Source: Hyphomicrobiales bacterium
GTDB lineage: Bacteria > Pseudomonadota > Alphaproteobacteria > Rhizobiales > Rhizobiaceae
NCBI GenBank assembly: GCA_900465675.1
Contig: UBJR01000009.1
Location: 620,001-684,000, forward strand
DNA: 64,000 bases
Direction of reading: 5' to 3'
In this document: positions 27,594 to 36,000 of the stretch, one piece after another
How the letters are laid out: the number at the start of each line of letters is the position of its first letter
Position numbering within the stretch: position 1 is the first letter of the stretch
The notes under the pieces: generated by a model
Told to the model about the DNA's origin: nothing
The model's input: only the letters and a program-made list of their open reading frames with translations
Databases searched by the model: none
Made by a program: the position numbers and the translations under genes

Positions 27594-27622
27594 TGGCAAT
27601 CGCCATTTGCGATCTGCTATAA
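27594..27622 (+). promoter_or_regulatory. possible greA promoter
   Basis: TGGCAA (27594-27599), 17 bases, CTATAA (27617-27622). The -10 is good, the -35 weak. It would start transcription near 27629, upstream of the leader hairpin. Confidence 0.4.
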
Positions 27623-27647
27623 GCAAAGCAACTAGGATGGTTTGCAC

Positions 27648-27682
27648 GGTTCCGAAGTTCTCTTCGGGACCTGTTTTCTTTT
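27648..27682 (+). terminator. intrinsic terminator in the greA leader
   Basis: A 10-bp stem with one G.U pair (27648-27657/27662-27671), TTCT loop and a U-rich tail TGTTTTCTTTT (27672-27682) lies 45 bases before the greA ATG. It has the form of an attenuator releasing a short leader RNA. Confidence 0.65.
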
Positions 27683-27726
27683 GTGTCTGTGCCTACCGGA
27701 AGACACGAAGATCAAAGGACGGGAAA

Positions 27727-28203
27727 ATGGTAGATAAGGTACCGATGACGCAGGGTGGTTTCGTCAAGCTGCAGGAAGAACTGCGCTGGCGCCAGCAGGA
27801 AGAGCGTCCCCGCATCATCGAAGCGATCGCCGAAGCGCGTGCTCATGGCGACCTGTCGGAAAATGCCGAATATCACGCCGCCAAGGAAGCACAGAGCCAT
27901 AACGAAGGCCGTATCGGCGAGCTCGAGGACCTGACGGCACGCGCCGAAGTCATCGATCTCTCCAAAATGTCAGGCGACAAGATCAAATTCGGCGCCAAGG
28001 TGAAGCTCATCGACGAGGACACCGAGGAAGAAAAGACCTACCAGATCGTCGGCGATCAGGAAGCCGACGTGAAGGCCGGCCGCATCTCCATCTCCTCGCC
28101 CATCGCTCGCGCGCTGATCGGCAAGGAAGTCGGCGATTCCATCGAGGTCAACGCGCCCGGCGGCTCGAAGGCCTATGAAATCCTCCAGGTTTCCTGGGGC
28201 TGA
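27727..28203 (+). CDS. greA: transcription elongation factor GreA
   Basis: Rescues backtracked RNA polymerase by stimulating transcript cleavage through the secondary channel. The 158-residue product has the N-terminal coiled coil with its acidic tip ([20 protein letters not shown], including the conserved Asp and Glu) and the C-terminal FKBP-like domain ([26 protein letters not shown]). AAGGA stands 6 bases before ATG 27727. The leader contains a strong intrinsic terminator, so expression is probably attenuated. It is followed 6 bases later by lpsB on the same strand, the rhizobial order. Confidence 0.97.
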   Translation: MVDKVPMTQGGFVKLQEELRWRQQEERPRIIEAIAEARAHGDLSENAEYHAAKEAQSHNEGRIGELEDLTARAEVIDLSKMSGDKIKFGAKVKLIDEDTEEEKTYQIVGDQEADVKAGRISISSPIARALIGKEVGDSIEVNAPGGSKAYEILQVSWG

Positions 28204-28209
28204 TCTTCC

Positions 28210-29283
28210 GTGGCCGCAGATCGCGACCCCGCCATCATCGATATCCGTGACGTCGAGATCATCGCGCCGAACTTCAAGCGGCGCCTGTCCGGCGTCACGT
28301 CGACGATCATTCAGTTGATTCCCGTGCAGCGGGCGCTCGGCCAGAAGATCGCCGCGCTCGGCCCTGGCCTGCCCGCAAGCCTGCCGCATATCCGCTTCCG
28401 CGACCTCATCCATCTCTGGACGCCGCCAACAGGCAGGAAGCATCGCGTCTGGCACGCGCGGCGCAATGTCGAGATGCTGCCGGCGATCATCTTGCGCGAT
28501 CTCTTGCGCATGAAGCTGAAGATCGTTTTCACCTCGGCCTCCCAGCGCAAGCATACCGGCTGGACCAAATGGCTGATCTCGAAAATGGACGCCGTCATCG
28601 CCACCAGCGGCAAGACCTCGGCCTATCTCGAAGTCGCGAACACCGTCATCCTTCACGGCATCGACACTGCCCGCTTCTCTCCGCCTGCTGACAAGGCGGC
28701 GGCAAAGGCAGCCGTCGGCCTCGACTCCACGAAGAAAATCGCCGGCTGCTTCGGCCGTGTGCGGCATCAGAAGGGCACCGACCTCTTCGTCGACACCATG
28801 ATCCGCCTCCTCCCGGATCGCCCGGACTGGATCGCCATCATCGCCGGCCGCGCCACCGCCAAGCATATTGATTTCGAAAACAGCCTGAAAACCCGCGTCA
28901 TCGCAGCTGGCCTTACAGACCGCATCCTTTTCGTCGGCGAGCACACCGATATCAACGAGTGGTACCGCGCCCTCGACCTCTTCATCGCCCCCCAACGCTG
29001 GGAAGGCTTTGGTCTGACGCCGCTGGAAGCAATGGCATCGGGCGTGCCTGTCATCGCCACGGATGTCGGGGCGTTTCCGGAGTTGCTGGTGAATAGCGGC
29101 GATGGCCCGGAGGCCATGATTGCACGCGACAGCCTCGAGGCTATGGCAAGCGCGGCGGCGCTCTACATGGATGATGTGCCGCTGCGCGAAACGCTGGCCC
29201 AAAAAGGGCTTTCCCACGTTCTTGAAGATTTCCAGATCGACATGGAAGCCAAGCGCATCGCCGCCGTCTACCGCTCCGCCTGA
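28210..29283 (+). CDS. lpsB: LPS core mannosyltransferase (LpsB/LpcC type, GT4)
   Basis: A 357-residue family 4 glycosyltransferase of the GT-B fold. The start IIDIRDVEIIAPNFKRRLSG and the WHARRNVEM motif match the rhizobial LpsB/LpcC proteins that add mannose to the Kdo region of the LPS core; CFGRVRHQKGTDLFV and PQRWEGFGLTPLEAMASG are the nucleotide-sugar binding motifs, with the two conserved Glu residues. GTG 28210 is the only sensible start. The position directly after greA is the same as in Sinorhizobium meliloti. Mannose specificity is inferred from family and position. Confidence 0.87.
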   Translation: MAADRDPAIIDIRDVEIIAPNFKRRLSGVTSTIIQLIPVQRALGQKIAALGPGLPASLPHIRFRDLIHLWTPPTGRKHRVWHARRNVEMLPAIILRDLLRMKLKIVFTSASQRKHTGWTKWLISKMDAVIATSGKTSAYLEVANTVILHGIDTARFSPPADKAAAKAAVGLDSTKKIAGCFGRVRHQKGTDLFVDTMIRLLPDRPDWIAIIAGRATAKHIDFENSLKTRVIAAGLTDRILFVGEHTDINEWYRALDLFIAPQRWEGFGLTPLEAMASGVPVIATDVGAFPELLVNSGDGPEAMIARDSLEAMASAAALYMDDVPLRETLAQKGLSHVLEDFQIDMEAKRIAAVYRSA

Positions 29284-29376
29284 CGCAAACTACGGCCCGC
29301 GCTTGAAAAGCTCGATATAGGCGCGGCAGATCGCCCCGGAGCACAGCTTAGCGTCTGAATTCGCGAACGATATGCA

Positions 29377-30351
29377 TCATTCACTATGTTCGACGGCCAA
29401 ATCATCCTTCTGCGCGGAAGCCCAAGCATAGCGTGAATCATACGGCAGGCCGCATTCAGACAGTGCGGAAATCGGCGAGAAATTCAGCACTTCAGTTCCC
29501 TGAGCGATGCAGGCGCCTATGCCAAGCGAGATGTGGGAGAGAATGCGCCGCTTCGCATTCGCTATTCCTGACTTCGCGATGCTACCAATTCTCTCGTAGA
29601 AGCGCGGCCCGTTCGCATTGGAAATATCGACGCCAAAGAAACCGATGGTCGCCGGTTTGCAGTAAGCAGCAAACTGAAATGCGCTAACTGCCACCGAACC
29701 ACCTTGAAAGACCCCTTTGGATGGATCGGATGAAAATCCGGCCTCGTCGGCATGGACCCGTACGAAGTTCAGGTCAGCCAACTGAGGATATTCCCGCCGC
29801 TTGCCGCCGTAAGGTTTGCGAATGTTGTCGATCAGGATCACGGTCTTGTCAGCAAGCCAGTCGTCATTGATTTCGCATATGGCGCGGATAACCGCCGTCG
29901 AAAACAGGCAGGTACTTCCCGCCCGAATCTTTTCGGCCATAAGCTGGAAATGCCGCCAGACAAAGCGCTCATCCTCTATGGCGATAGCGAGGGGCGCATC
30001 GATCCCTTCCGTCAACAGGCTGATCGCCCCGTTCAGCAGGATAGCCGTGCGCGGACCAATAAGGGACAAATCGTTCGACCGCAGAGAAGGGCCCGAGCCG
30101 ATGATGAAAATTTCCTGACTTGCAGAGTTCTTCAAGACAGCGGGGTGCAACAAGGGCGAAATGCTATTCCCGCGATAGACGATGGTTCCGGTCTCAAATG
30201 GCTGCTGTGGAATGGTCAAAGAGAGACCGGGCAGCCAGTCCTGAGTATGCGCTCCGCTTCTACCCCAAAGAACGTACATAAGAATTCTAAAGATGGACCG
30301 GCGCCACGGCCGTTCGGATCCCAGCACAATAAGGCCTTCCTTGCCCACCAT
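29377..30351 (-). CDS. unassigned surface-polysaccharide protein, MptE/DUF115-like fold
   Basis: A 324-residue protein without signal peptide. The central part reads IFIIGSGPSLRSNDLSLI then AILLNGAISLL, the pattern of Rossmann-like MptE/DUF115 proteins and of some GT42-like sialyltransferases, where a GxGPSL loop binds a nucleotide. A second motif is FFGVDISNANGPRFYE. It lies in the LPS block between lpsB and a pyruvyl transferase, and is divergent from the latter. GC is lower than in flanking housekeeping genes. A glycosyltransferase role in LPS is inferred from context only; it may correspond to one of the lps genes of this locus in Sinorhizobium. Confidence 0.6.
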   Translation of the reverse strand: MVGKEGLIVLGSERPWRRSIFRILMYVLWGRSGAHTQDWLPGLSLTIPQQPFETGTIVYRGNSISPLLHPAVLKNSASQEIFIIGSGPSLRSNDLSLIGPRTAILLNGAISLLTEGIDAPLAIAIEDERFVWRHFQLMAEKIRAGSTCLFSTAVIRAICEINDDWLADKTVILIDNIRKPYGGKRREYPQLADLNFVRVHADEAGFSSDPSKGVFQGGSVAVSAFQFAAYCKPATIGFFGVDISNANGPRFYERIGSIAKSGIANAKRRILSHISLGIGACIAQGTEVLNFSPISALSECGLPYDSRYAWASAQKDDLAVEHSE

Positions 30352-30466
30352 TTACTTTGCCATTCAAACAGGAAATCGCAAACGCACCGGCAGGCGTCAA
30401 GCATGCAAAAGTTGATAGGTATTCTGCGAGAGGGTAAACGCTTTAAAAGCATCGATAGTTCAATGG

Positions 30467-31516
30467 ATGGCGACCTGGGAAGGCACCGTATTGTCAATAA
30501 ATGCAGTCATTTTGAACGATACGCGCGGCGACAATCATTTCGGGTGTTTCCGTGTGATGCGCACGATAGAAGACAATCTCATCAGTCGCGGAATCAACAT
30601 CGCTGCACATAGCATTGTCCGCAACGACTGGGAACACGACAGACCGCTCTTGCGTGCCATAGCTCAATGCGACCTCATCATCATCAATGGCGAGGGCACG
30701 CTGCATCATGGAGCTCGTGCCGGTGAACGCTTGCTGCGGATAGCCACTCATCCGGCGCGCGGCCAAAAGCCGGTCGCCCTGATCAATGCGCTCTACCAGG
30801 AAAACCCACCGGAATGGGCCCAATATCTTGAGCGCATAGATTTGATATCGACCCGTGATTCCTGGAGCGCCGAGGCCGCATCCGCTGCCGCTGGCCGAAA
30901 AATCGACTTCCTGCCGGACCTCTCGCTTTGCAGCGGCCCCATCAGCCCCAATGCCACAGTTGCGCGCGATATGCTTCTTGTTGGAGACTCAGTGTCTCGA
31001 GAGGTATCGAAAGCCCTGCTTGATCTGGCTGCATCCCGCCCTGACGCGCGTTTGCTGCCAATCCTCAAGACCATCAAGGCCAGCAAACCACATTTCCCAG
31101 CACCGCTGAAAATGTTACGCGAGGCCTACATTCGCCTCCATGCGGAAGCTTTCAGACTAAAGATGCGCAATGTCTGGTTCAACAAGGACGAGGCCGGTTT
31201 CATCAACGCGCTTCAGCATGGCTACCTGCATGTGACAGGCCGCTTTCATGCCGTATGCCTCTGCATTCTGTCAGGCACGCCCTTCCTGGCTCTGGAATCC
31301 AATTCCTGGAAGACAAAAGCCCTGCTCAAAGATCTTGGCCTAGATGAAAGCCGCCTGACCGAAATCGGCCAGCTTCAGGAGCGTTTGAGAAGACCGGAAG
31401 AGTTTGCCTACACATTGGAAGAAGAAAAAACGATAACCAGTGCGCTCCACAGGGCCAGCATCGATGCTTCCAGACTTTTCGACCGCATTCGGGCCCTGGC
31501 CGACGATCGCCGCTGA
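30467..31516 (+). CDS. polysaccharide pyruvyl transferase family protein
   Basis: A 349-residue PF04230 protein, expected to add pyruvate ketals from phosphoenolpyruvate to sugars of a surface polysaccharide. Family marks: NDTRGDNHFGCFRVM near the start, IIINGEGTLHHG in place of the usual GGGG loop, ISTRDSWSAE, and the C-terminal GRFHAVCLCILSGTPFLALE with the conserved His. ATG 30467 is listed; TTG 30491 (SINAVILND) has a better ribosome site (AAGG, 7 bases) and would remove 8 residues. Acceptor unknown; LPS is likely from the neighbours. Composition is AT-richer than flanking genes. Confidence 0.75.
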   Translation: MATWEGTVLSINAVILNDTRGDNHFGCFRVMRTIEDNLISRGINIAAHSIVRNDWEHDRPLLRAIAQCDLIIINGEGTLHHGARAGERLLRIATHPARGQKPVALINALYQENPPEWAQYLERIDLISTRDSWSAEAASAAAGRKIDFLPDLSLCSGPISPNATVARDMLLVGDSVSREVSKALLDLAASRPDARLLPILKTIKASKPHFPAPLKMLREAYIRLHAEAFRLKMRNVWFNKDEAGFINALQHGYLHVTGRFHAVCLCILSGTPFLALESNSWKTKALLKDLGLDESRLTEIGQLQERLRRPEEFAYTLEEEKTITSALHRASIDASRLFDRIRALADDRR

Positions 31517-31544
31517 CGAAATTACGTCGCCTGCGCCTCAATCT

Positions 31545-32252
31545 TCAAGCATTAATATTCCGCGAGAATCGGTGATCGGAAGCCAAGAGCTTCCGGACAT
31601 AGCTTTCCTCTGTGCCGTAGTCGTGCGGTGTCTCGCGGCTGTTATGCTCGTTGGACAATGACAGGCTCCGGTAGAAGTCAAAGCCATACAGCGACACCGC
31701 CAAGCAGGGCGAACGTTCGAGCAGATCGATCAGCATCAGCCCTGTCGTCGGCCTATTGCCAACTTTAGCGCAGAGTGCCTTGTGGCTCGCAGACGGGTAA
31801 AGGAAAAAATTCGGCCACTTCAATATCCAGCCCGGTAGCGCGTTGCGTGGCGGCGACATCCACAACAGATGGCTGGCTCCCTTTTGCGCCATGATCTGGC
31901 GATCGAGTTCTATGCTGGTCGCAATCCAGTCTGTTCTTGCCCCGTGAGAACGCTTGTCAGGCATAGGCGCCTGATTGCAGCGAATGACGAGGTCGTGGTT
32001 ATCGATCGACGCGCCGAAATCACTCTCAGACAGGCTACGCGCATTGCCAACCAAGGCGACGGACTTGAACCGGAGGGCTTCGAACATATCGGCCTCGCTC
32101 AACGGCGACACATAGGTCAGGCCAAACAGCCGGCGAAACTTTCCGACCACGCGGCCTCGCCTCTTCTCCAGTTTAGCGCTGAAGCGATTGGTCAGCCGCT
32201 GCAAGGTTCCTCTGCTCACAGACGCGCCCCGATCATCTAAGCGCTGATGCAT
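31545..32252 (-). CDS. glycosyltransferase family 29 (sialyltransferase-like)
   Basis: A 235-residue protein with recognisable sialyltransferase motifs: motif L (VALVGNARSLSESDFGASID, then NHDLVIRCNQAP), motif S (RPTTGLMLIDLLER, then VSLYGFDF) and the VS motif HxxxxE (HDYGTEE, catalytic His). Family 29 enzymes transfer sialic or related nonulosonic acids, in bacteria sometimes Kdo-like sugars. The N-terminal basic region (AKLEKRRGRVVGKFRR) could touch the membrane. It overlaps the end of the upstream GT2 gene by 20 bases, so the two form an operon under the lrp side of the locus. Donor sugar is unknown. Confidence 0.75.
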   Translation of the reverse strand: MHQRLDDRGASVSRGTLQRLTNRFSAKLEKRRGRVVGKFRRLFGLTYVSPLSEADMFEALRFKSVALVGNARSLSESDFGASIDNHDLVIRCNQAPMPDKRSHGARTDWIATSIELDRQIMAQKGASHLLWMSPPRNALPGWILKWPNFFLYPSASHKALCAKVGNRPTTGLMLIDLLERSPCLAVSLYGFDFYRSLSLSNEHNSRETPHDYGTEESYVRKLLASDHRFSRNINA

Positions 32253-33078
32253 CGGTCACCAGCGCATAGACGAGCCGGGCCAGATACATGTTCTTCGGCC
32301 GCAGAAACTTTCTAAAATAAGGGATGTCAGACAGATCCCGCTCATCCATCGCACGCTTTTGACGCTGCGAAAGCTCATGAAACTCGTAGGTCCCCCGGTA
32401 AAACGGCAGAAGCGAACGCTTCTTCTTGCCGCCGCGATATGAGACCGGAAACGGTACATGCATCATGATCGGGGTGAAGGGAAACAACCGGACGCATCCC
32501 AAACGGCTCAATATTTTCTTGTTGTCGGCTTCGCTGTCGCGAAATTCCCACTTGAGCGAATTTAACACAGATAGCCGGATGATGCCTACGTCAGCATAGG
32601 AACGGCGCGGGTCGCCTGCTGGAAACGCGTAAGCGCGCTGCGGCTCCAATATTTCATACTCGTATCCCTTCCGCAGGAACCGGGGATCGACCTGCAGAAC
32701 CATTTTATCGCTGTTAAACAGATCGTAATATTGCTGGCAAATAGCCTCATCCATCGGCCGCACGAACTGCATGTCGTCCTGAATCAGGAAGATATACTCG
32801 TAGCCCTGAGCGCCTGCCAGCTCGCACATTCTTTGAATGTTGTTGTATAAGTGGCCGTGGCGGCGCCCTTCTTTGGCACCTTCCGATGTCAGGCAATACC
32901 GGAACGAACCGCGATACCTGTCGATGACCGCCCTCGTCTGTTCGTCCTCGCTCTGATCATCGATGATCGCCAGATCAAAGCCCGGGCACATCTTGAGCGT
33001 CGACAAGATACACCGCTCCAAGGTCTGCCCCATATTATAGGAGAAGATGCAAAGCAGCGTATTTTCGGCAGTGAGCAT
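32233..33078 (-). CDS. glycosyltransferase family 2 protein (LpsC-like by position)
   Basis: A 281-residue GT-A glycosyltransferase. N-terminal LLCIFSYNMGQTLERCILST, the first acidic motif IIDDQSEDEQT and the metal-binding motif FLIQDDMQFVRP are typical of family 2. ATG 33078 with an upstream AGGGG is preferred to a TTG at 33099. It lies 11 bases after the lrp stop on the same strand, so lrp-GT2-GT29 is probably one transcript; in Sinorhizobium the lpsC gene occupies this place beside lrp, and that operon is under LsrB control. Confidence 0.8.
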   Translation of the reverse strand: MLTAENTLLCIFSYNMGQTLERCILSTLKMCPGFDLAIIDDQSEDEQTRAVIDRYRGSFRYCLTSEGAKEGRRHGHLYNNIQRMCELAGAQGYEYIFLIQDDMQFVRPMDEAICQQYYDLFNSDKMVLQVDPRFLRKGYEYEILEPQRAYAFPAGDPRRSYADVGIIRLSVLNSLKWEFRDSEADNKKILSRLGCVRLFPFTPIMMHVPFPVSYRGGKKKRSLLPFYRGTYEFHELSQRQKRAMDERDLSDIPYFRKFLRPKNMYLARLVYALVTDASALR

Positions 33079-33088
33079 AGCCTGCCCC

Positions 33089-33553
33089 TTAAACCTCAAC
33101 CAGTCCCAACCGCTTGACCTGCCGGATCGTCAGCATCGTGCGCACGGTATCGACATGCTCGTTCGCCGTCAGCACCTCGATCACGAAGTCCTGGAAGCGG
33201 GTCAAATTCTCCGCCACGCAATGCAGCAGGAAGTCGCTGTCGCCGGAGACCATCCAGGCCTGGCGGACCAGCGGCCAGTTGGAGGTGGCGGCGGCGAAGG
33301 CTTTCAGGTTGGCTTCGGACTGGTGCTTCAGACCGACCATGCAGAAGGCGACGAGATCGAAGCCGAGCTTCGGGCTGTTCAGCATCGCGTGATAGCCCTC
33401 GATGATGCCGGCTTCCTCAAGCTTGCGCACGCGGCGAAGGCATGGCGGCGCCGAGATGCCAACGCGGTCGGCGAGCTCGACATTGGTCATGCGGCCGTCC
33501 GCCTGCAGCTCTCTCAGAATCTTTATGTCGATGACATCGAGTTCGGCACGCAC
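33089..33553 (-). CDS. lrp: Lrp/AsnC family regulator
   Basis: A 154-residue leucine-responsive-type regulator: N-terminal helix-turn-helix (DIKILRELQADGRMTNVELA, SAPPCLRRVRKLEEAGII) and C-terminal RAM ligand-binding domain (VSGDSDFLLHCVAENLTRF). The start is GTG 33553, with GAGG 4 bases upstream. Divergent from trxB with 235 bases between. It heads the run into the two glycosyltransferase genes; the same arrangement in Sinorhizobium meliloti is called lrp3-lpsCDE. Confidence 0.92.
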   Translation of the reverse strand: MRAELDVIDIKILRELQADGRMTNVELADRVGISAPPCLRRVRKLEEAGIIEGYHAMLNSPKLGFDLVAFCMVGLKHQSEANLKAFAAATSNWPLVRQAWMVSGDSDFLLHCVAENLTRFQDFVIEVLTANEHVDTVRTMLTIRQVKRLGLVEV

Positions 33554-33687
33554 AGAGCCTCAGCCTTTCTTTAATTCGGTCGCGCCAGCTTCTATATAAA
33601 GTGCCGTAATAGGCAAGAATGTTTCGCCGTTGCGGTGGATTCTTGCACAGCAGATCGCAATGCCTTGTTAGTAATGCAAGGCTGCCC

Positions 33688-33715
33688 TTGAATAAAAGCA
33701 CTGGACGTTCATAAA
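33688..33715 (+). promoter_or_regulatory. possible trxB promoter
   Basis: TTGAAT (33688-33693), 16 bases, CATAAA (33710-33715). It lies about 75 bases before the trxB ATG. An inverted repeat CCTTG-N9-CAAGG just upstream (33663-33681) could bind a regulator. Confidence 0.4.
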
Positions 33716-33788
33716 TGAGCGAGGAACGCGAAACGGCCTCATTCGCTCTCTAGCCGCAGCGTCCCCGCCAGTCGAAAGGAATTCAGAC

Positions 33789-34763
33789 ATGTCCGCCCGC
33801 CACACGAAGGTGCTCATCATCGGCTCCGGCCCTGCCGGCTATACGGCTGCCGTCTATGCGGCGCGCGCGATGCTGAAGCCGGTGCTGATTGCAGGCATGG
33901 AGCAAGGCGGCCAGCTGATGATCACGACCGACGTTGAGAATTATCCGGGCTTTGCCGATCCGATCCAGGGCCCGTGGCTGATGGAGCAGATGCTGCAGCA
34001 GGCCAAGCATGTCGGCGCCGAAATCGTCAACGACCTCGTCACCGAAGTCGAGATGAACCAGCGCCCCTTCGTCGCCCGCACCGATAGCGGCCAGGTCTGG
34101 ACCGCCGATACGCTGATCATCGCCACCGGTGCCAAGGCCAAGTGGCTCGGGATCGAAAGCGAGCAGCATTTCCAGGGCTTCGGCGTGTCGGCCTGCGCCA
34201 CCTGTGATGGTTTCTTCTACCGCAACAAGGACGTCATCGTCGTTGGCGGCGGCAACAGCGCCGTCGAGGAAGCGCTTTATCTCTCGAACATCGCCAAGTC
34301 GGTTACGGTCGTGCACCGCCGCGACAGCTTCCGCTCGGAAAAGATCCTGCAGGAGCGCCTGTTCGCCAAGGAAAACGTCAAGATCCTCTGGAATACCGAG
34401 ATCGCCGAAATCACCGGCACCCCGGCCAAGCCGCCGATGCCGCCGTCGGTTTCGGGCGTCAGGCTGCGCGATACGCGCACCGGCGCAATCTCCGATACCG
34501 TCATCGACGGCGTCTTCGTGGCGATCGGCCACGCGCCGGCGACAGAACTCTTCAAGGGCAAGCTGAAGCTCAAGGACAACGGCTATCTCTGGACTGCCCC
34601 CGATTCCACCGCAACCAGCATAGAGGGTGTCTATGCTGCCGGCGACGTCACGGATGATACCTTCCGGCAGGCGATCACCGCCGCCGGTCTCGGCTGCATG
34701 GCCGCGCTCGAGGCCGAGCGATATCTGACGGGCCACATGCCCGTTGCCGTGGCCGCGGAGTAA
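33789..34763 (+). CDS. trxB: thioredoxin reductase
   Basis: FAD enzyme that reduces thioredoxin with NADPH. 324 residues with the FAD motif IIGSGPAGYTAAVYAARA at the N-terminus, the redox-active pair C136-A-T-C139 and the NADPH motif VVGGGNSAVEEALYLS, plus the C-terminal GVYAAGDVTDDTFRQA. AAAGGA lies 9 bases before ATG 33789. Followed after a short gap by lsrB, and divergent from lrp; this trio is conserved in rhizobia. Confidence 0.97.
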   Translation: MSARHTKVLIIGSGPAGYTAAVYAARAMLKPVLIAGMEQGGQLMITTDVENYPGFADPIQGPWLMEQMLQQAKHVGAEIVNDLVTEVEMNQRPFVARTDSGQVWTADTLIIATGAKAKWLGIESEQHFQGFGVSACATCDGFFYRNKDVIVVGGGNSAVEEALYLSNIAKSVTVVHRRDSFRSEKILQERLFAKENVKILWNTEIAEITGTPAKPPMPPSVSGVRLRDTRTGAISDTVIDGVFVAIGHAPATELFKGKLKLKDNGYLWTAPDSTATSIEGVYAAGDVTDDTFRQAITAAGLGCMAALEAERYLTGHMPVAVAAE

Positions 34764-34786
34764 GCATGGCTATGAGGGGTGGGGGA

Positions 34787-35683
34787 ATGCCATTGGATTG
34801 GGACAAGCTGCGTATTTTTCACGCAGCTGCCGAAGCGGGTTCGTTCACGCATGCGGCCGATAAACTGCATCTGTCTCAATCGGCCATCAGCCGCCAGGTC
34901 AGCGCGCTGGAGCAGGATGTCGGCACCAAGCTGTTTCACCGCCACGCGCGCGGCCTGATCCTGACGGAACAGGGCGAGCTTCTGTATCGCACCGCTCACG
35001 ACGTGCTGCTGAAGCTCGAAACCGTGAAGATGCAGCTTACCGAAACGACGGAAACGCCGTCCGGCAAGCTGCGCGTCACCACGACTGTCGGTCTCGGCCA
35101 GGGCTGGCTGACGGACAAGATCCAGGAGTTCATGCAGCTCTATCCGGATGTTCAGATCCAGCTGATCCTCGACAACGAGGAAGTCGACGTGAACATGCGC
35201 CACGCCGATTGCGCCATTCGCCTGCGCCAGCCGCAGCAATCCGATCTGATCCAGCGCAAGCTGTTCACCGTGCATATGCACGTCTATGCGGCCCCCTCCT
35301 ACATCAACCGTTACGGCGAGCCGCAGACGGTGGAGGATCTCGACAACCACCGCATCATCACCTTCGGCGAACCGGCGCCGAACTACCTGCTCGACGTCAA
35401 CTGGCTGGAGATCGCCGGCCGCTCGTCGGACAACAAGCGCATTCCGCATTTGCAGATCAACAGCCAGACTTCGATCAAGCGCGCCTGCCTGCTTGGCATG
35501 GGCGTCGCCTGCATGCCGGATTATATCGTCGGCCGCGACCCCGGCCTGATCCAGCTGGCGATCAATGCGGACGTGCCGTCTTTCGATACCTATTTCTGCT
35601 ATCCCGATGAAATCAAGAACGCCGCGAAGCTCAAGGCCTTCCGCGATTTCATCGTCACCAAGGCCAGAAACTGGAACTTCTAG
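34787..35683 (+). CDS. lsrB: LysR family regulator LsrB (VtlR-like)
   Basis: A 298-residue LysR regulator: DNA-binding helix-turn-helix (HAAAEAGSFTHAADKLHLSQ, SAISRQVSALEQDVG) and effector domain. Position directly after trxB and before tandem AbcR-type sRNAs identifies it as the LsrB/VtlR orthologue, which in Sinorhizobium, Agrobacterium and Brucella controls LPS genes, redox response and AbcR sRNAs. Cysteines lie at 142, 234, 242 and 271; three have the spacing of redox cysteines reported for LsrB. ATG 34787 follows a GAGGGG-rich site; a start at 34766 would add 7 residues. Confidence 0.88.
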   Translation: MPLDWDKLRIFHAAAEAGSFTHAADKLHLSQSAISRQVSALEQDVGTKLFHRHARGLILTEQGELLYRTAHDVLLKLETVKMQLTETTETPSGKLRVTTTVGLGQGWLTDKIQEFMQLYPDVQIQLILDNEEVDVNMRHADCAIRLRQPQQSDLIQRKLFTVHMHVYAAPSYINRYGEPQTVEDLDNHRIITFGEPAPNYLLDVNWLEIAGRSSDNKRIPHLQINSQTSIKRACLLGMGVACMPDYIVGRDPGLIQLAINADVPSFDTYFCYPDEIKNAAKLKAFRDFIVTKARNWNF

Positions 35684-35749
35684 GCGGCGTTTCCTGGAAT
35701 AAATTGCAGACTATGCAACTCACGCATGACTGACATGCACAAAAGGGGG

Positions 35750-35778
35750 TTGCCGTTTGCCCATTTAAACACCATATC
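35750..35778 (+). promoter_or_regulatory. abcR1 promoter
   Basis: TTGCCG (35750-35755), 17 bases, CATATC (35773-35778). Predicted start is near 35785. The motif around the -10 (CACCATATCGCACATAGCTG) is repeated at the second sRNA. Confidence 0.7.
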
Positions 35779-35784
35779 GCACAT

Positions 35785-35901
35785 AGCTGATGCACATGGC
35801 GGCTTTTCCTCCCAGTTCCGCCGCATTAGCTGTTCCCCTCTGGAGGTTTTTGACCTTCACACCTTAAAAGGGCCCCGAGCTTTCGGTGGCCCTCTTTTTT
35901 T
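35785..35901 (+). ncRNA. abcR1: AbcR-type trans-acting sRNA, first copy (alpha-r15 family)
   Basis: A roughly 117-nt RNA ending in a strong intrinsic terminator (AGGGCC/GGCCCT stem, T7 run at 35895-35901). It holds the family features: the anti-ribosome-site motif CCTCCCAG in the first unpaired region, then TTCCCCTCTGGAGG, both able to pair with ribosome sites of ABC-transporter mRNAs, as known for AbcR RNAs that act with Hfq. Identity rests on sequence pattern and on its place between lsrB and an ArsR gene, as in Sinorhizobium and Agrobacterium. Ends are predicted from promoter and terminator. Confidence 0.85.
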
Positions 35902-35965
35902 GCCCAAAATTCGCTGCATCGCAGCATAATTTGTGCAGCGCATAGCAGGCATGCACAAAAGTGCA

Positions 35966-35994
35966 TTGCAACCTGCCCAATAAACCACCATATC
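35966..35994 (+). promoter_or_regulatory. abcR2 promoter
   Basis: TTGCAA (35966-35971), 17 bases, CATATC (35989-35994), spaced exactly as the first copy 216 bases upstream. Confidence 0.7.
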
Positions 35995-36000
35995 GCACAT

